Origin: Amphiduros pacificus
Taxonomy: Eukaryota; Annelida; Polychaeta; Phyllodocida; Hesionidae
Direction: 5' to 3'
Assembly: GCA_949316495.1 (NCBI GenBank)
Contig: OX439009.1
Coordinates: 41,758,096 to 41,822,095 of the forward strand
Length of the DNA: 64,000 bases
Shown: in pieces, positions 1-12,311 of the stretch
Layout of the letters: each line of letters begins with the position of its first letter
Numbering within the stretch: the stretch's first letter is position 1
Position numbers and translations under genes: made by a program
The notes under the pieces: model-generated
Database searches by the model: none
Seen by the model: only the letters and a program-made list of their open reading frames with translations
What the model was told of the DNA's origin: nothing

Positions 1-228
1 ACACTTTGTGTTCTATATCACATAAAACAAACCATTCATACAGAATATGCCATAATAATACACAAATTAAAATAACATGGACAAATCAAATGAAAAAAGC
101 TAATTCTAAAAACTTTAAGCAGTAATTTCCATCAAAGCAGAGATAGTTTTTACTAAAGTAAAAGTTAAAGACTATCACTGTGTCATTCTGTTGTGCCAAT
201 GCAAAAATATGATTTTCAACAAGGTTAC

Positions 229-345
229 CGTCATCATCATCATCCAAATGGTCAGGTATTCCATCTCCATCATCATCATCATCAAGATAGTCTGGGATAC
301 CATCTCCGTCGGTGTCATCCTCTTGATCATCTGGTATCCCATCAC
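229..345 (-). CDS. DGDGIPD-repeat gene, most 3' exon visible
   Basis: Internal exon coding exactly three 13-residue acidic units (39 codons) in the same frame as the two larger exons to the right. The acceptor reads TTATTATAG then GTGATGG, and the donor is GACG then GTAACC. Both ends are phase 1, matching the donor of the exon at 5866-7347, so splicing gives an unbroken DDDGDGIPD repeat. Reading past the donor gives non-repeat sequence, so the gene most likely continues beyond the left edge of the window. Confidence 0.7.
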
Positions 346-1223
346 CTATAATAATGGTTATATTATTTCATGAATATATCTGATATAGTTATGTTCTTTC
401 TGAAAGTTTTTTGAAAAGAATGTTTAGAATGAAGAGAAAATTAACAAGCTGAAAAGATATTATGTAATACTCCTGTTACACTAATGATATCTAATAACAT
501 TATATCAAATTATGATGAAGCAAAATAATAGATTTACAATGCATCATTAATATGAGATGGAATTTATAAGAAATGTAAGTAAAGAACAAATAATTATACT
601 TGATACATAAGTGTCTATTTCACTGCCTGAGAGTAAACAGAAAGTGAAGCAGTTCTGCAATGGATATTCATGGGAGACTTTTGAAGAGACATCACTATTA
701 GGATCACCGAAAACTTTCAAGGCATAAAGGGAGTTTTACCATAGTAGAAAGGATATCCTCTTTCTTCAATGCATATAAATCACTTTAGAGGGGTACCCTG
801 CTCTGACTGAAGGGTGAATTGAATATCCACCACCCTTTTTATATGGGATTCGTTCTCATTATTTTATTGATCTTTGAAATTATGCTTTCTAAGTTTGCAT
901 AAAACCATATATGACATCCTCACATTAAAAAGAATATATTCATTTATGAGTTACTCACAGTGTCATATCCATCTTAAATGAATGGACATATGTTGATAGT
1001 GCAAGATCATGCACACACACATGTCATACAGGTTATGAACACATGTGACCATGTTATGTTCTACATGAGGCATGTTTGGCTAAATGTAGTCCTGGATGAC
1101 ATTATTGAAAAAAAAAAAGTTTGACTTTGCCTGTTTAAAAAACCATCATGGTAGGTTTGCAATCAATTATACAACATATGTTGATCAAGGTGGCATTCCA
1201 CAAAGGTACATTTATATAAAGAT

Positions 1224-1425
1224 CTGTGAGAGTATTCCATCATGAACTCTATGATTACCCTCCATACTAAATGTGCACAAAGGTGTTGATAGGAAATGTG
1301 TACCATTCCTTGTCAACACCTTTGATGTAATTAAACCCCTAAGATTGTCCATAGACATCGACCTGCAGCTTCTATTGAACAGAAATTCAAGCCAGGTCAG
1401 TGTTCATGATGGAATACTCCTACAG
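1224..1425. repeat. Inverted repeat, about 200 bp
   Basis: AGTATTCCATCATGAAC at 1231-1247 is repeated as its perfect reverse complement at 1402-1418. Nearer the centre, AAAGGTGTTGA at 1279-1289 pairs with TCAACACCTTT at 1313-1323, and an AGGAA/TTCCT pair lies inside that. The symmetry suggests a small foldback or MITE relic in the intron. Confidence 0.6.
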
Positions 1426-2360
1426 ATGTAATTTCTTTAGCTCAAGTGATTACTGACTAAGACAGGTGGTAGTAGCCATGCTAACAATGTCTAGAATGGT
1501 CTATGATTATTTCCTTTGGATACCTCCATGCCAAGTGTAAAACACACTTTTGATCAGGGAAGCATAATTTCTTTATATTAGCCAGAATGGGGATAATTGG
1601 TGCAAACTTCAATGTTTTCCTGGCCTTAATTCTAGCATCTCTCAGCCTCATATGTCAAGTAGACTATATCTTGACACATTTATGTATTTATGCATTTGGG
1701 CATAATCAAAGCTGTTTAGGATATGTTCACAAAATTGTAAAATATTGTCACTCATCCAAATAAGACATGCTCTGTAAGAATACCCTTTCCTCAAATCTTT
1801 ATATGTCACTATTGTTATTGCCAAGGGAAGAGCAGATGGCCAATGGGCAATATTCCTTATGTTCCAAATTATGTTTCCGCCCCATCAAACTTCTAAAGGC
1901 CAATTACAATTTCCTTTGAATCCATATAATTATCAGGTGTGATGAGTGAAGTGTGCTAAGGTCAGGCTAGTAGATGCTGGGGTGGTGGTATGTGACAAAT
2001 TACCCTTACAATGTCCCTAGCTCATACCACTCAATTGTTTAGATTCTTCATGAAATATTAACTACAAAACATGTGAAGCTTCTTCATCATAATTTCATAA
2101 TTTGAATTGTTAAATAATGATTGTGTCTAAAAAGGGAAATGCAAGCCTAAATTGATGTCCAGCACTTTCAGTCCCTGTCCCCAAAGGTACAAAGCTGTGC
2201 ACAGGATCAGTCTTAAGTCTTTAGTTATATGAACTGACTGTCCAATGATTGATGAAAGAATATAAATAAATTTATTTTGTACTGGCAGTTGTACTGATTG
2301 GTCAGTTTATGTGTCAGACACCTGATTACAGTTCACAACCTGATGTTGGTTACGGTTGCT

Positions 2361-4531
2361 CAAAATAATATTATTTTTGAAAAGTGACCTCTCTAAATGA
2401 AATGATTTTGTGTAAAATGCATCTTTTGCAACAGTAATTTAAAAATATTTTTTTGTGGAACAAAATTATTTTTCCAATGGATCAGTGTTTATTTGGAGAC
2501 CAGAAGTCATGTAATTCATTTTGTCAATTTTAAAAGTAGAAATTTATGGATCACCCACCAATGTATATAATAACTGATTTGACGTAAATTGCATATTTTG
2601 CCTATATAGTGGAGGAGCCAGATTGCCAAATTTTGGATTCTGGTGGTGCACAAAGCATACAAACTAGATTTGATATTATATTGTAGGTCAGACATGGAGC
2701 TTTGAGAATCTGGGTAGTATAAAATCTGGGCTGTATAAAAAAGCTGACATTTTTCCATATATCTAAAAAATAGATCAATTACTTAATAACACAGAGGTAA
2801 AGTCGCACAGCTCATTCAAATTTGGTATCCCGATGAAATGGGGATACACCTTCTTTTACACCTTGTTTTGAATAATCACATCTCTATTTCTTTTGGTAAC
2901 CATAGTAAATGTTTTAATTTGGAAATTCAGTTAATAATTGTTTGGGATAAAATGATCCTTTATAATGTTCATTAAGCCAAATACAACAGGAAAATAATTT
3001 TTTAACATTTTTTATGTCAGATTTGTCTGTCACCATGGTAATACTATGTTTATGATGGTATTCCTTAGGCAGCAAACAATGATAGTGCATTTTAATCAAG
3101 GTTCAGAGTCCTCTAAAATTCACTTTTAACCCTATAAAACAAAGAAAAATTTGTACAGCTAATTTCTTTCTGGTATGGTTGAAGGTATCTTAGATTATAA
3201 AAACAATACTAATATCTACATTAGAAACTGTAGTTTGCCACATTGAATTAAATAGTGAGGGTGGTTTATAAAAAGATGTAATGGTTGCCATGGTAAATTT
3301 GCACAGCTCATTTTTTCTGGTATGGTGGAAGGTATCTTAGGAGTGCATATTGATATGAAGAATGTTTTGGTTTCCAACAATCAACTAAAATTATACCTTT
3401 AGCATTTCAACTCAAAGCCAAACTGTCACAGCTCCTTCATTTTTGATATGGTTGAAGGTGTCTTGGAAATCATTTTATCATGAGGAAATTCAAATTCTAT
3501 ATGATTTGGTTACCATGGCAACCATTTAGTTTCTCAAAAATAATGGAAATCGAAAAAGTATAGTTTCATTTCATGATATCAATGTTAATTTTAAGCATCC
3601 CCAAAGGATACTGTTTTCTTGGAGACTGCATGATTGAAAGCATTCATGAAATGGGGTTTTCAAGCACATTTTCCATGCATTATATAAATGTTTATACCCT
3701 AACCTTTGCAATTAAAAGTTATTATCCATTGTATTTCCCCTACATATCCTTTGAAATTGGACGAGTCTTCTGCTAACATCAAGTCATCCACTGGACACTT
3801 TGTCAACAAACTTTGTTTAGCTGACCAGTGATTTTGTGCACACCAGGTGGTCAAAAGAGTATTGGCAGTACTTGCCACTTCCATCAAAACAAAATAACCA
3901 TGGTCAGTGTATTTTGGTAGATTTTAGTGAGATAGCTCAATTGTATCACAGTTTCATGGCCACATATCATTTAAGCATACCCCAAACCTCTGTAAAATTG
4001 CCTGCGACCTCTGTGGTTTCATGAATGCTTTAAATGAGGTATCTAGAAAAATATGATTGCCATGGCAGTAAACCAACTTGAGGTCATATTGCCTGAAATA
4101 TTCTTTGAGCAGTATAAAAATGATGTAGACACATAGTTGTGACTGACCTATCTATTTTTAAAGCACGTTGTAAGAGTTTTTAAATAAATGTGTTTGAATA
4201 GGGGCAAAATATGCAATTTACGTCAAATCAGTAAAAAATGTCTATTGGTGGGTGAACCATACATTTCAGCTTAAAAATCTGACATCAAGAATGACATGCC
4301 TACTGATATCCAAATGAACATTCATCCATTGGAAAAATATTTATTTTCCAGAAAAAAATATCTTATGTAAAATATGCATTGTTCAGCAAAATCATTAAAT
4401 TTTGAGGTGGGTGGGCGACCCCTAATATTTATTTTAAAAATCTAAAAATAAAAAAAAATCTCAGGAATGTTTTACCTCTAAAGGAATACCGTTTCACTTA
4501 AGGAAGTCAACTTTTCAAAAATATTATTTTG
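2361..4531. mobile_element. Foldback element with arms of about 230 bp
   Basis: The arm at about 2361-2610 recurs as an imperfect reverse complement at about 4198-4531. Shared landmarks are CAAAATAATATT near both outer ends, ATCACCCACCAA against TTGGTGGGTGAA, and TTGACGTAAATTGCATATTTTG against its complement. The 1.6 kb interior has degenerate repeats of roughly 130 bp containing GCACAGCTCAT and GGTATGGTTGAAGGT. No transposase is visible. It is probably a non-autonomous DNA transposon with long terminal inverted repeats. Confidence 0.55.
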
Positions 4532-5363
4532 ATGTTGGTCAATTCAGATTTGATATTTTTTTTGAGTAAGGCAAGGATTAATAACTTTGGGAATTTCAAA
4601 TTTAGAAAGTATCAAATATAGGACAATGACTGCAGAGGTAGCAATTGAATACAACCTATGTAATGCAAAGTATCCTTAGTAATATATTTATGAAAAATGG
4701 CTACAATTAATTCAGATTTGAAATTTGGTATTAACAGCTTATCATTGCTGTAGACAGTAAATAAGTCTTTATATGCTCCTGTGCTAAGTTGTTTAAAGAG
4801 ATTGATTCTAATAACACAGATATTAGGTTTATATTTTCTTATTAATTTGATGTTTAGTGTTAGTTCTGTAGTTACTACAATACTGGTCTATTACATCCTT
4901 CAACAGCGATTTGGGTCCACTTTTAACATCTCCAGAAGAATTATTTATCAAGTCAAAAAACTCTTCTGTAATATGGGTATTAGCTTTGCATGTACAACAC
5001 ATGAATGTAATGAAAGGCCCAAAAGAGGCTTTCTTTAATGACTGACATAATTAACTGGCTATTAGGCTGAGAGAATTTGATATCTCCTTGAGGATTATAT
5101 GAAATAGAAGTATGTTTAATATTTAATAATTAGGGCCTCATGTGCATCCTGTTGGACTGTGGTATTGAAAAAGGTTCATAACAAGTATGTTTAGCATTGA
5201 CAATGTCTATATGATCAGCAGACTTAAGTGAGGTTACTAAATTCTGTATGACTCTAGATGTTTGTGCTTTGTGCATCAATCAAACAAGAGCTTACAGAAG
5301 CAAATCACATGCATATCTATGTTATGAAATAAGCTCCTGCCATTATCTAACCTATCAGCAATT

Positions 5364-5409
5364 GGGGAGCATAATGTATGGGGAGCATAATGTATGGGGA
5401 GCATAATGA
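5364..5409. repeat. 16-bp unit, three copies
   Basis: GGGGAGCATAATGTAT is repeated almost three times in direct tandem. Confidence 0.8.
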
Positions 5410-5865
5410 ATAATTTATGTTCCATATAACTACATATCCTGAAACATTAAACTTTATATTATTAAAAAGAAGGATTTACATACATGCACATTTGAAGAAA
5501 TATCAATATATGACAGTGTACGATTTCATAGGTGTATGGTAAATGACTGTGTGGTAAATGGGTAAGGAATTGTGACATATCTGTTTTCCTTTTATTGTAT
5601 TCAGTGCAGGAAACACACTGAAGGTAATGCATATGAATCATTTGCTTAACCAAGAGGGCAAATGGATAAAATAAGATGGATGAAAAATGTGGAGGGGGCA
5701 AAAACAAGACAACAACAAAAGTGTGAAAGTATTCAAAACATTTTAAGAAAGAGTTGGGGTTCAAAAGGTACTATAGGGTTAATATGAATTCACTCATAAT
5801 ATCATTTTCTTGCAGGGAGAAAAATTAATATCATTTGTAACAATGCCAAATATATCACCAATCAC

Positions 5866-7347
5866 CATCATCATCATGATCGATATTATCTGGTACACCA
5901 TCTCCATCATCATCTGTGTCTATGTGATCTGGAATTCCATCTCCATCATCATCTCCCTCGTCTGCATCTGGTATTCCATCTCCATCATCATCACTATCCT
6001 TCTCATCTGGTATTCCATCACCATCATCATCATTATCCAAATGATCTGGAATTCCATCTCCATCATCATCTCCCTCATCCTCATCTGGTATTCCATCTCC
6101 GTCATCATCATTGTCTAAATGATCCGGTACTCCATCACCATCATCATCATTATCTAAATGATCTGGAATTCCGTCTCCATCATCATCTCCCTCATCAGCA
6201 TCTGGTATTCCATCTCCATCATCATCATTGTCTTTTTCATCTGGTATTCCATCACCATCATCATCATTATCTAAATGGTCTGGAATTCCATCTCCATCAT
6301 CATCTCCTTCATCCACATCTGGTATTCCATCACCATCATCATCATTATCCAAGTGATCTGGAATTCCATCTCCATCATCATCTCCTTCATCAGCATCTGG
6401 TATTCCATCACCATCATCATCATTATCTTTTTCATCTGGTATTCCATCACCATCATCATCATTATCCAAATGATCTGGAATTCCGTCACCATCATCATCT
6501 CCCTCATCAGCATCTGGTATTCCATCCCCATCATCATCATTGTCTAAATGATCAGGAACTCCATCACCATCATCATCATTATCCAAATGATCTGGAATTC
6601 CATCTCCATCATCATCTCCCTCATCCTCATCTGGTATTCCATCTCCGTCATCATCATTGTCTAAATGATCCGGTACTCCATCACCATCATCATCATTATC
6701 CAAATGATCTGGAATTCCATCTCCATCATCATCTCCCTCATCAGCATCTGGTATTCCATCTCCATCATCATCATTGTCTAAATGATCAGGAACTCCATCA
6801 CCATCATCATCATTATCTAAATGATCTGGAATTCCATCTCCATCATCATCTCCCTCATCAGCATCTGGTATTCCATCCCCATCATCATCATTGTCTAAAT
6901 GATCAGGAACTCCATCACCATCATCATCATTATCCAAGTGATCTGGAATTCCATCTCCATCATCATCTCCCTCATCAGCATCTGGTATTCCATCCCCATC
7001 ATCATCCTGATCCAAATGATCTGGTATTCCATCACCATCATCATCATTGTCCAAGTGATCTGGGATTCCATCTCCATCATCATCACCCTCATCCTCATCT
7101 GGAATTCCATCTCCATCATCATCATGATCCAAATGATCTAGTATTCCATCACCATCATCATCATTGTCCAAGTGATCTGGGATTCCATCTCCATCATCAT
7201 CACCCTCATCCTCATCTGGAATTCCATCTCCATCATCATCCTGATCCAAATGATCTGGTATTCCATCACCATCATCATCATTATCAAGGTGATCAGGAAT
7301 TCCATCTTTATCATCATCACCTTCATTTTGATCAGATATTCCATCAC
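5866..7347 (-). CDS. DGDGIPD-repeat gene, middle exon (38 units)
   Basis: A 1482-nt exon (494 codons) made of exactly 38 units of 13 residues. Units vary around DDDGDGIPDHLDN, DDDGDGIPDEKDN and DDDGDGIPDADEG. The acceptor is TTGACAG then GTGATGG and the donor is GATGATG then GTGATT, both phase 1. Nucleotide identity between units is very high, more so than in the exon to the right, which points to recent expansion or homogenisation. The regular Asp spacing with Gly and Ile matches the calcium-binding loops of thrombospondin type-3 repeats, but without their cysteines. It is extremely acidic and probably extracellular, acting as a calcium-binding or mineral-associated protein; the role is inference. 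Confidence 0.8.
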
Positions 7348-8190
7348 CTGTCAATTGCCATGGTATCAACATTATGTTATAACAGCAAACTCACATGGGA
7401 GCCTCATGATTTAAAAAGGCAGCAATGTCCCATTGATTGAACTGATTCATTTCATAGATACTTTCCAAACAATCATTTAAACCATTTTTTAATATAGCCA
7501 TAAATGAAAAAGGTTTAAAACCATAAGGCCCCTTGATAGTTTGAATGTTAACAAAAATCAAGCACTATATATTCTATATTATAATTTTATATCTACATTA
7601 TATTAGGATTATAACACAATATTTACATAATATGTAAAGTTTTTTTTTATTTAAGCACTAAACATTCAACTTGCACAGCAATTATTAGTATTGTTCATGC
7701 TGGAAAAACATAAAAGTGAGAGTATTAGCATTAAAACATTTACTGTGATGCTAAACCATTGGACTTTGCATCCAATGCATGCACATTTAGATAAAACCAA
7801 TAAACATAAAAATATACTAAATCAGAGCTTTAGATGTGTGGTAAATGGTACAAACAATTATCAAAAGTGACTGTTTTGTTACTGTATCTTATTCATTGAG
7901 GAAAACACAGTGATGGAAACATATGCATCATTTACTTATCAAAGAGGGGCATGTAAATGAAAAAAGATGGATATAATAAAGGAAAATTGGACCGTAGTCA
8001 GTTGAAGTGAGTGTATGCATTCTTTGTTATTTGTAGGATAGGGTGAAGTATTTCTAGAAAATGAAAAGTAATGTTGCATGTTCATCAAGTTATATTCAAG
8101 GATTGTCAGGTGTTTGACGGAAATGAAGTTGCTGTGCAAAAATATCATCTGCAGTATAGAATGAAAATAAGAAATAGAAGTTATAATTAC
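7348..8190 (-). other. Intron of the DGDGIPD-repeat gene
   Basis: An AT-rich 843-bp intron joining two phase-1 exon ends. The donor GATGATG then GTAATT and the acceptor ACAG then GTGATGG both lie inside repeat units. I see no other feature. Confidence 0.65.
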
Positions 8191-10531
8191 CATCATCGTC
8201 ATCATCCAAATGATCAGGAATGCCATCTCCATCATCATCATTATCAAGGTGATCTGGTATACCATCACCATCAGTGTCAAGTTCCTGATCATCAGGTATA
8301 CCATCTCCATCATCATCATTGTCTCTGTGATCTGGAATTCCATCTCCATCTTCATCCTCTTCTTGTTCATCTGGAATTCCATCCCCATCATCATCATTAT
8401 CAATATGATCTGGGATACCATCACCATCATCATCGCTGTCAAACTGATCAGAAATGCCATCACCATCAGTATCTTCATCTTCATCAGGAATTCCATCTCC
8501 ATCATCATCATCATCCAGATGATCAGGTATTCCATCACCATCATCATCGTCATCAAGATAGTCAGGGATCCCATCACCATCTGCATCATCTTCCTGGCTA
8601 TCAGGAACTCCATCCCCATCATCATCATGGTCAAGGTGATCTGGAATTCCATCGCCATCATCATCATCATCTAAATGATCTGGAATTCCGTCTCCATCTT
8701 GATCATCCTCTTGGTCATCGGGAATTCCATCTCCATCATCATCATGATCTAGATGATCCGGAATGCCATCTCCATCATCATCATCATCAAGACGGTCAGG
8801 AATTCCATCTCCATCGGAATCTTCCTCATCATCATCAATACCATCTCCATCATCATCATCATCTAAATGGTCTGGAATACCATCCCCATCATCATCATCA
8901 TCTAAATGGTCTGGAATACCATCTCCATCTGTATCATCTTCCTGATCATCAGATATTCCATCCCCATCATCATCATTGTCGAGGTGGTCAGGAATTCCAT
9001 CCCCATCATCATCATCATCTAAATGGTCAGGAATACCATCTCCATCAGTATCATCTTCCTGATCATCAGGAATACCATCTCCATCATCATCATTATCCTG
9101 AGAATCTGGAATACCATCTCCATCATCATCATCGTCTAGATAGTCAGGAATACCATCTCCATCGGCATCATCTTCCTGATCATCTGGAATTCCATCACCA
9201 TCATCATCATTATCTAAATGATCAGGTATACCATCGCCATCATCATCATCGTCAAGATAGTCTGGAATTCCATCTCCATCAGTGTCATCCTCTTGACTGT
9301 CAGGTACCCCATCATTGTCATCATCATTGTCCAAGTGATCAGGAATTCCATCACCATCATCATCATTATCCAAGTGGTCAGGTATTCCATCACCATCATC
9401 ATCATTTTCATGTTCATCATCAATTCCATCCCCATCATCATCATCATCTAGATGATCTGGTATACCATCACCATCATCGTCATCATCTAGATGATCAGGA
9501 ACTCCATCTCCATCAGTATCCTCCTTGTTGTCAGGGATACCATCCCCATCATCATCCTCATCTAAGTGATCTGGGATACCATCCCCATCATCATCATTAT
9601 CAAGATAGTCTGGAATTCCATCTCCGTCAGTATCATCTTCTTGGCTGTCAGAGATTCCATCACCATCATCATCTTGGTCAAGATGATCTGGGATTCCATC
9701 ACCATCATCATCATTATCACGGAAATCTGGAATTCCATCTCCATCTGTATCTATTTCTTGATCATCAGGGATGCCATCACCATCATCATCATCATCTAAA
9801 TGATCAGGAATACCATCTCCATCATCATCATTGTCCAGGTGATCTGGAATTCCATCACCATCATCATCACCCTCTTGGTCATCAGGTATTCCATCACCAT
9901 CATCATCATTGTCTTTATAATCTGGGATTCCATCACCATCATCATCCTCATCTTGATGGTCTGGGATGCCATCTCCATCAGTATCTTCATTTTTATCGGG
10001 AATTCCATCACCATCGTCATCATCATCTTTGTGATCATCAATACCATCTCCATCATCGTCATCGTCTAAATGATCTGGTATGCCATCTCCATCGCTATCC
10101 CTTTCAAGATGATCTGGTATACCATCACCATCAAAATCTCTATCCACATGATCTGGGATTCCATCTCCATCATAATCTTCTTTCTCATCTGGAATTCCAT
10201 CTCCATCATCATCTTTATCAAGATGGTCAGGGATACCATCATTATCATCATCATCATCGTAGTAATCTGGAATTCCATCACCGTCAGAATCTCTACTCCT
10301 GAGATAATCTGGTAGATATTCATCATCATCCTCATCATCCAGGTGATCTGGAATTCCATCATTATCATCATCCTCATCTAAATAATCAGGAATGCCATCA
10401 TTATCATCGTCGTCGTCTAAGTCATCTGGGATGCCATCCCCGTCAGTATCCTCTTGGTTGGTGTGGGTGGCCTCAGTGACGGGGATGAACATCAACTTCC
10501 TCTGGCACCAAGTGCAAGCCTCGCCATCCTT
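8191..10531 (-). CDS. DGDGIPD-repeat gene, largest exon (about 58 units)
   Basis: An exon of 780 codons plus one base. It opens at acceptor TTATTTTCAG in phase 0 with a short non-repeat lead (KDGEACTWCQRKL, with a CxxC pair, then about 15 residues), followed by about 58 acidic 13-residue units around DDDGDGIPDHLDD and DTDGDGIPD. The donor GATG then GTAATT is phase 1 and restores GDGIS in the next exon. The open frame is intact throughout. Units here are more diverged than in the middle exon. With the two exons to the left the visible protein exceeds 1,300 residues. Exons for a start codon or signal peptide must lie further right and were not found. Thrombospondin type-3-like calcium binding is the best family guess. 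Adhesion, calcium storage and biomineralisation are all possible and untested. Confidence 0.8.
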
Positions 10532-11169
10532 CTGAAAATAACAACAATTAATATAACAGTTAGACATATCTCAGTATTCATTTTCATTGATGGGATAAAT
10601 ATTTCTTCATGCTAAGTATTATTATTATTAATTTTTTTGTAAATTAAAAATATTTATTAGTAGAAAAATCAAGTCATGCTTTTAACTTCTCACCAACTTG
10701 CTCTTACCATGTTTAATAAACATTGTATTATATCACATGTACATACTTTGAGCAATGAAGATTAGTCTAGGAATGCATCCATAGTTCTGGTTTCTTCTGC
10801 AGTTTATGCACTGGACCAGTGCCAATACATTATATTAAGTGTTTATACTAGTCAGTCAAAACCCTTGAAAATATTATCACAACCACATAGTTTTTCACTG
10901 GCTTAACAAATAAAAGTGCATCAATCATATCAATCTGTGCATATTTCCTGATTATGGATTCCAATATTTAATCTCCAAACAATTTTGCAATATAATCAAC
11001 ATTTAGGGAAACAAATTGTTGTACATAGAATTGCATACCATTTATCACTATCACTTATTTCACTAAAACAACTAGAGTGCCCAAGAAACTGATCTATGCC
11101 TTGAGGACAACTGCCACTAGTCTATATTGTTTTCACCACTGTGTTGTTCACCTTTTATTGATCTGTGTT
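10532..11169. other. No feature recognised
   Basis: AT-rich DNA 5' of the largest DGDGIPD exon, presumably intron. I found no exon or repeat I can support here. Confidence 0.4.
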
Positions 11170-12311
11170 GTTTGACCACTGCCCCATCTTGTTAGGACCA
11201 CTTCAACAGGTCCATGTTGTTTGGACCAGCACCTTGTGTAATTCAGACAACTTTCACATGTCTGTGCAATTTGTACCACTGGAACATACTGTTTGGACTA
11301 TTGCCATTGGTCTGTGTAGTTTTTGACATCCTCATTGGTCTGTGTAGTTTTTGCCACCCTCATTGGTCTGTGTCGTGTGAAAAACTGGCCATTGGTCTGT
11401 GCTGTATGGGCCATCTGATTTTGTTTGGAGTGCAGTTTACTTGACTGTCTTGTTTGGACCACTGGCCTTTGGACTGTCTTGTTTGGAATATTACTACTGG
11501 TCTCTTTTGTTTTGACAATAGTATCTGGTTTATGCTATTTGAAATTTAGACACTGTTGTGTTTGGCCCACTGCTACTGGTTTGTTTTTGGAACAGGTCCA
11601 TCTTGTATGGACAATTGCCACTTTTCTTTGTTGTTTAGACCACTTTAAAGGCCGTGGGCCATGGCGCAGTTGGTTAGAGCACCAGCTTATTAGTACCATT
11701 TCCTCTGTGGTCATCCAAAGGTTGTGCATTCGATCCATGACCATGCTTAGATTAAATTCATGATACAATTTCACATATGACCTCAACCCATGCCTGAAGG
11801 GTTAACCCGTTGTCCTCATAAGTCTGTGACCGAGTGGGTTGTCATGTCAAGGACCTGCGACATGACAATTCATTAAGGCAGCACTATATCTGCTACAAGT
11901 AGGTGTCATCACGAAATGAGAAATAATGTTGAAAGTGATATAAAACACAAACAGATATACCACTTTAACAGTTCTGTTTGGACATTGTCACTGTTCTGTA
12001 GCTTGGACCAGTGGAAATTGGTCTGCATTGTCTAGACCACTGTTATTGGTCTGCATTGTAAGGACCACTGTCATTGGTCTGTGTTTGGACCACTGGCCGT
12101 TAGTCTGAGTTGTATGAAACACTGTTGCTGATCTGTTTTGCATAGACCACTACCATTGGTCTGCGTTGTGTGAACCACTGTTACATGTCCATTTTGCACG
12201 GACCACTGCCATTGAACTGTGTTTGGCTCATTGCCATTGGTCTGCGTTGTATGGATTATTGTTGGTGATCTGTGTTGTTTTGACCACTACCTCAAGTCCA
12301 TCTTAGGACCA
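11170..12311. repeat. Degenerate tandem repeat, about 40 bp
   Basis: Many diverged copies of a unit containing TTGGACCACTGCCATTGGTC and CTGTGTTG. The array is interrupted by a SINE at about 11650-11955 and ends where a truncated LINE begins, so it is older than both insertions. Confidence 0.65.
11650..11955 (+). mobile_element. tRNA-derived SINE
   Basis: The head carries an A-box-like TGGCGCAGTTGGTTAGAGC and a B-box-like GGTTGTGCATTCGATCC at tRNA spacing, as in RNA polymerase III promoters. The body includes GGGTTAACCCGTTGTCC and GTCATGTCAAGGACCTGCGA, and the tail reads GAAAGTGATATAAAACAC. The same family recurs inverted at 14357-14647 and as a headless piece at 18957-19166. Confidence 0.8.

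Larger units (their letters stand above)
346..5865 (-). other. Intron of the DGDGIPD-repeat gene
   Basis: A 5.5 kb intron between two phase-1 exons. It holds a hairpin-type inverted repeat (about 1224-1425), a 2.2 kb foldback element (2361-4531) and a short 16-bp triplicate (5364-5409). I see no convincing coding sequence in the remaining AT-rich DNA. Confidence 0.6.

Noticed and set aside
8071-10302. Long plus-strand frame of 743 codons, rich in histidine
   Set aside because: It is the antisense shadow of the Asp-rich DGDGIPD exon: complements of GAT codons read as ATC, CAT and TCA. There is no splice or start logic.
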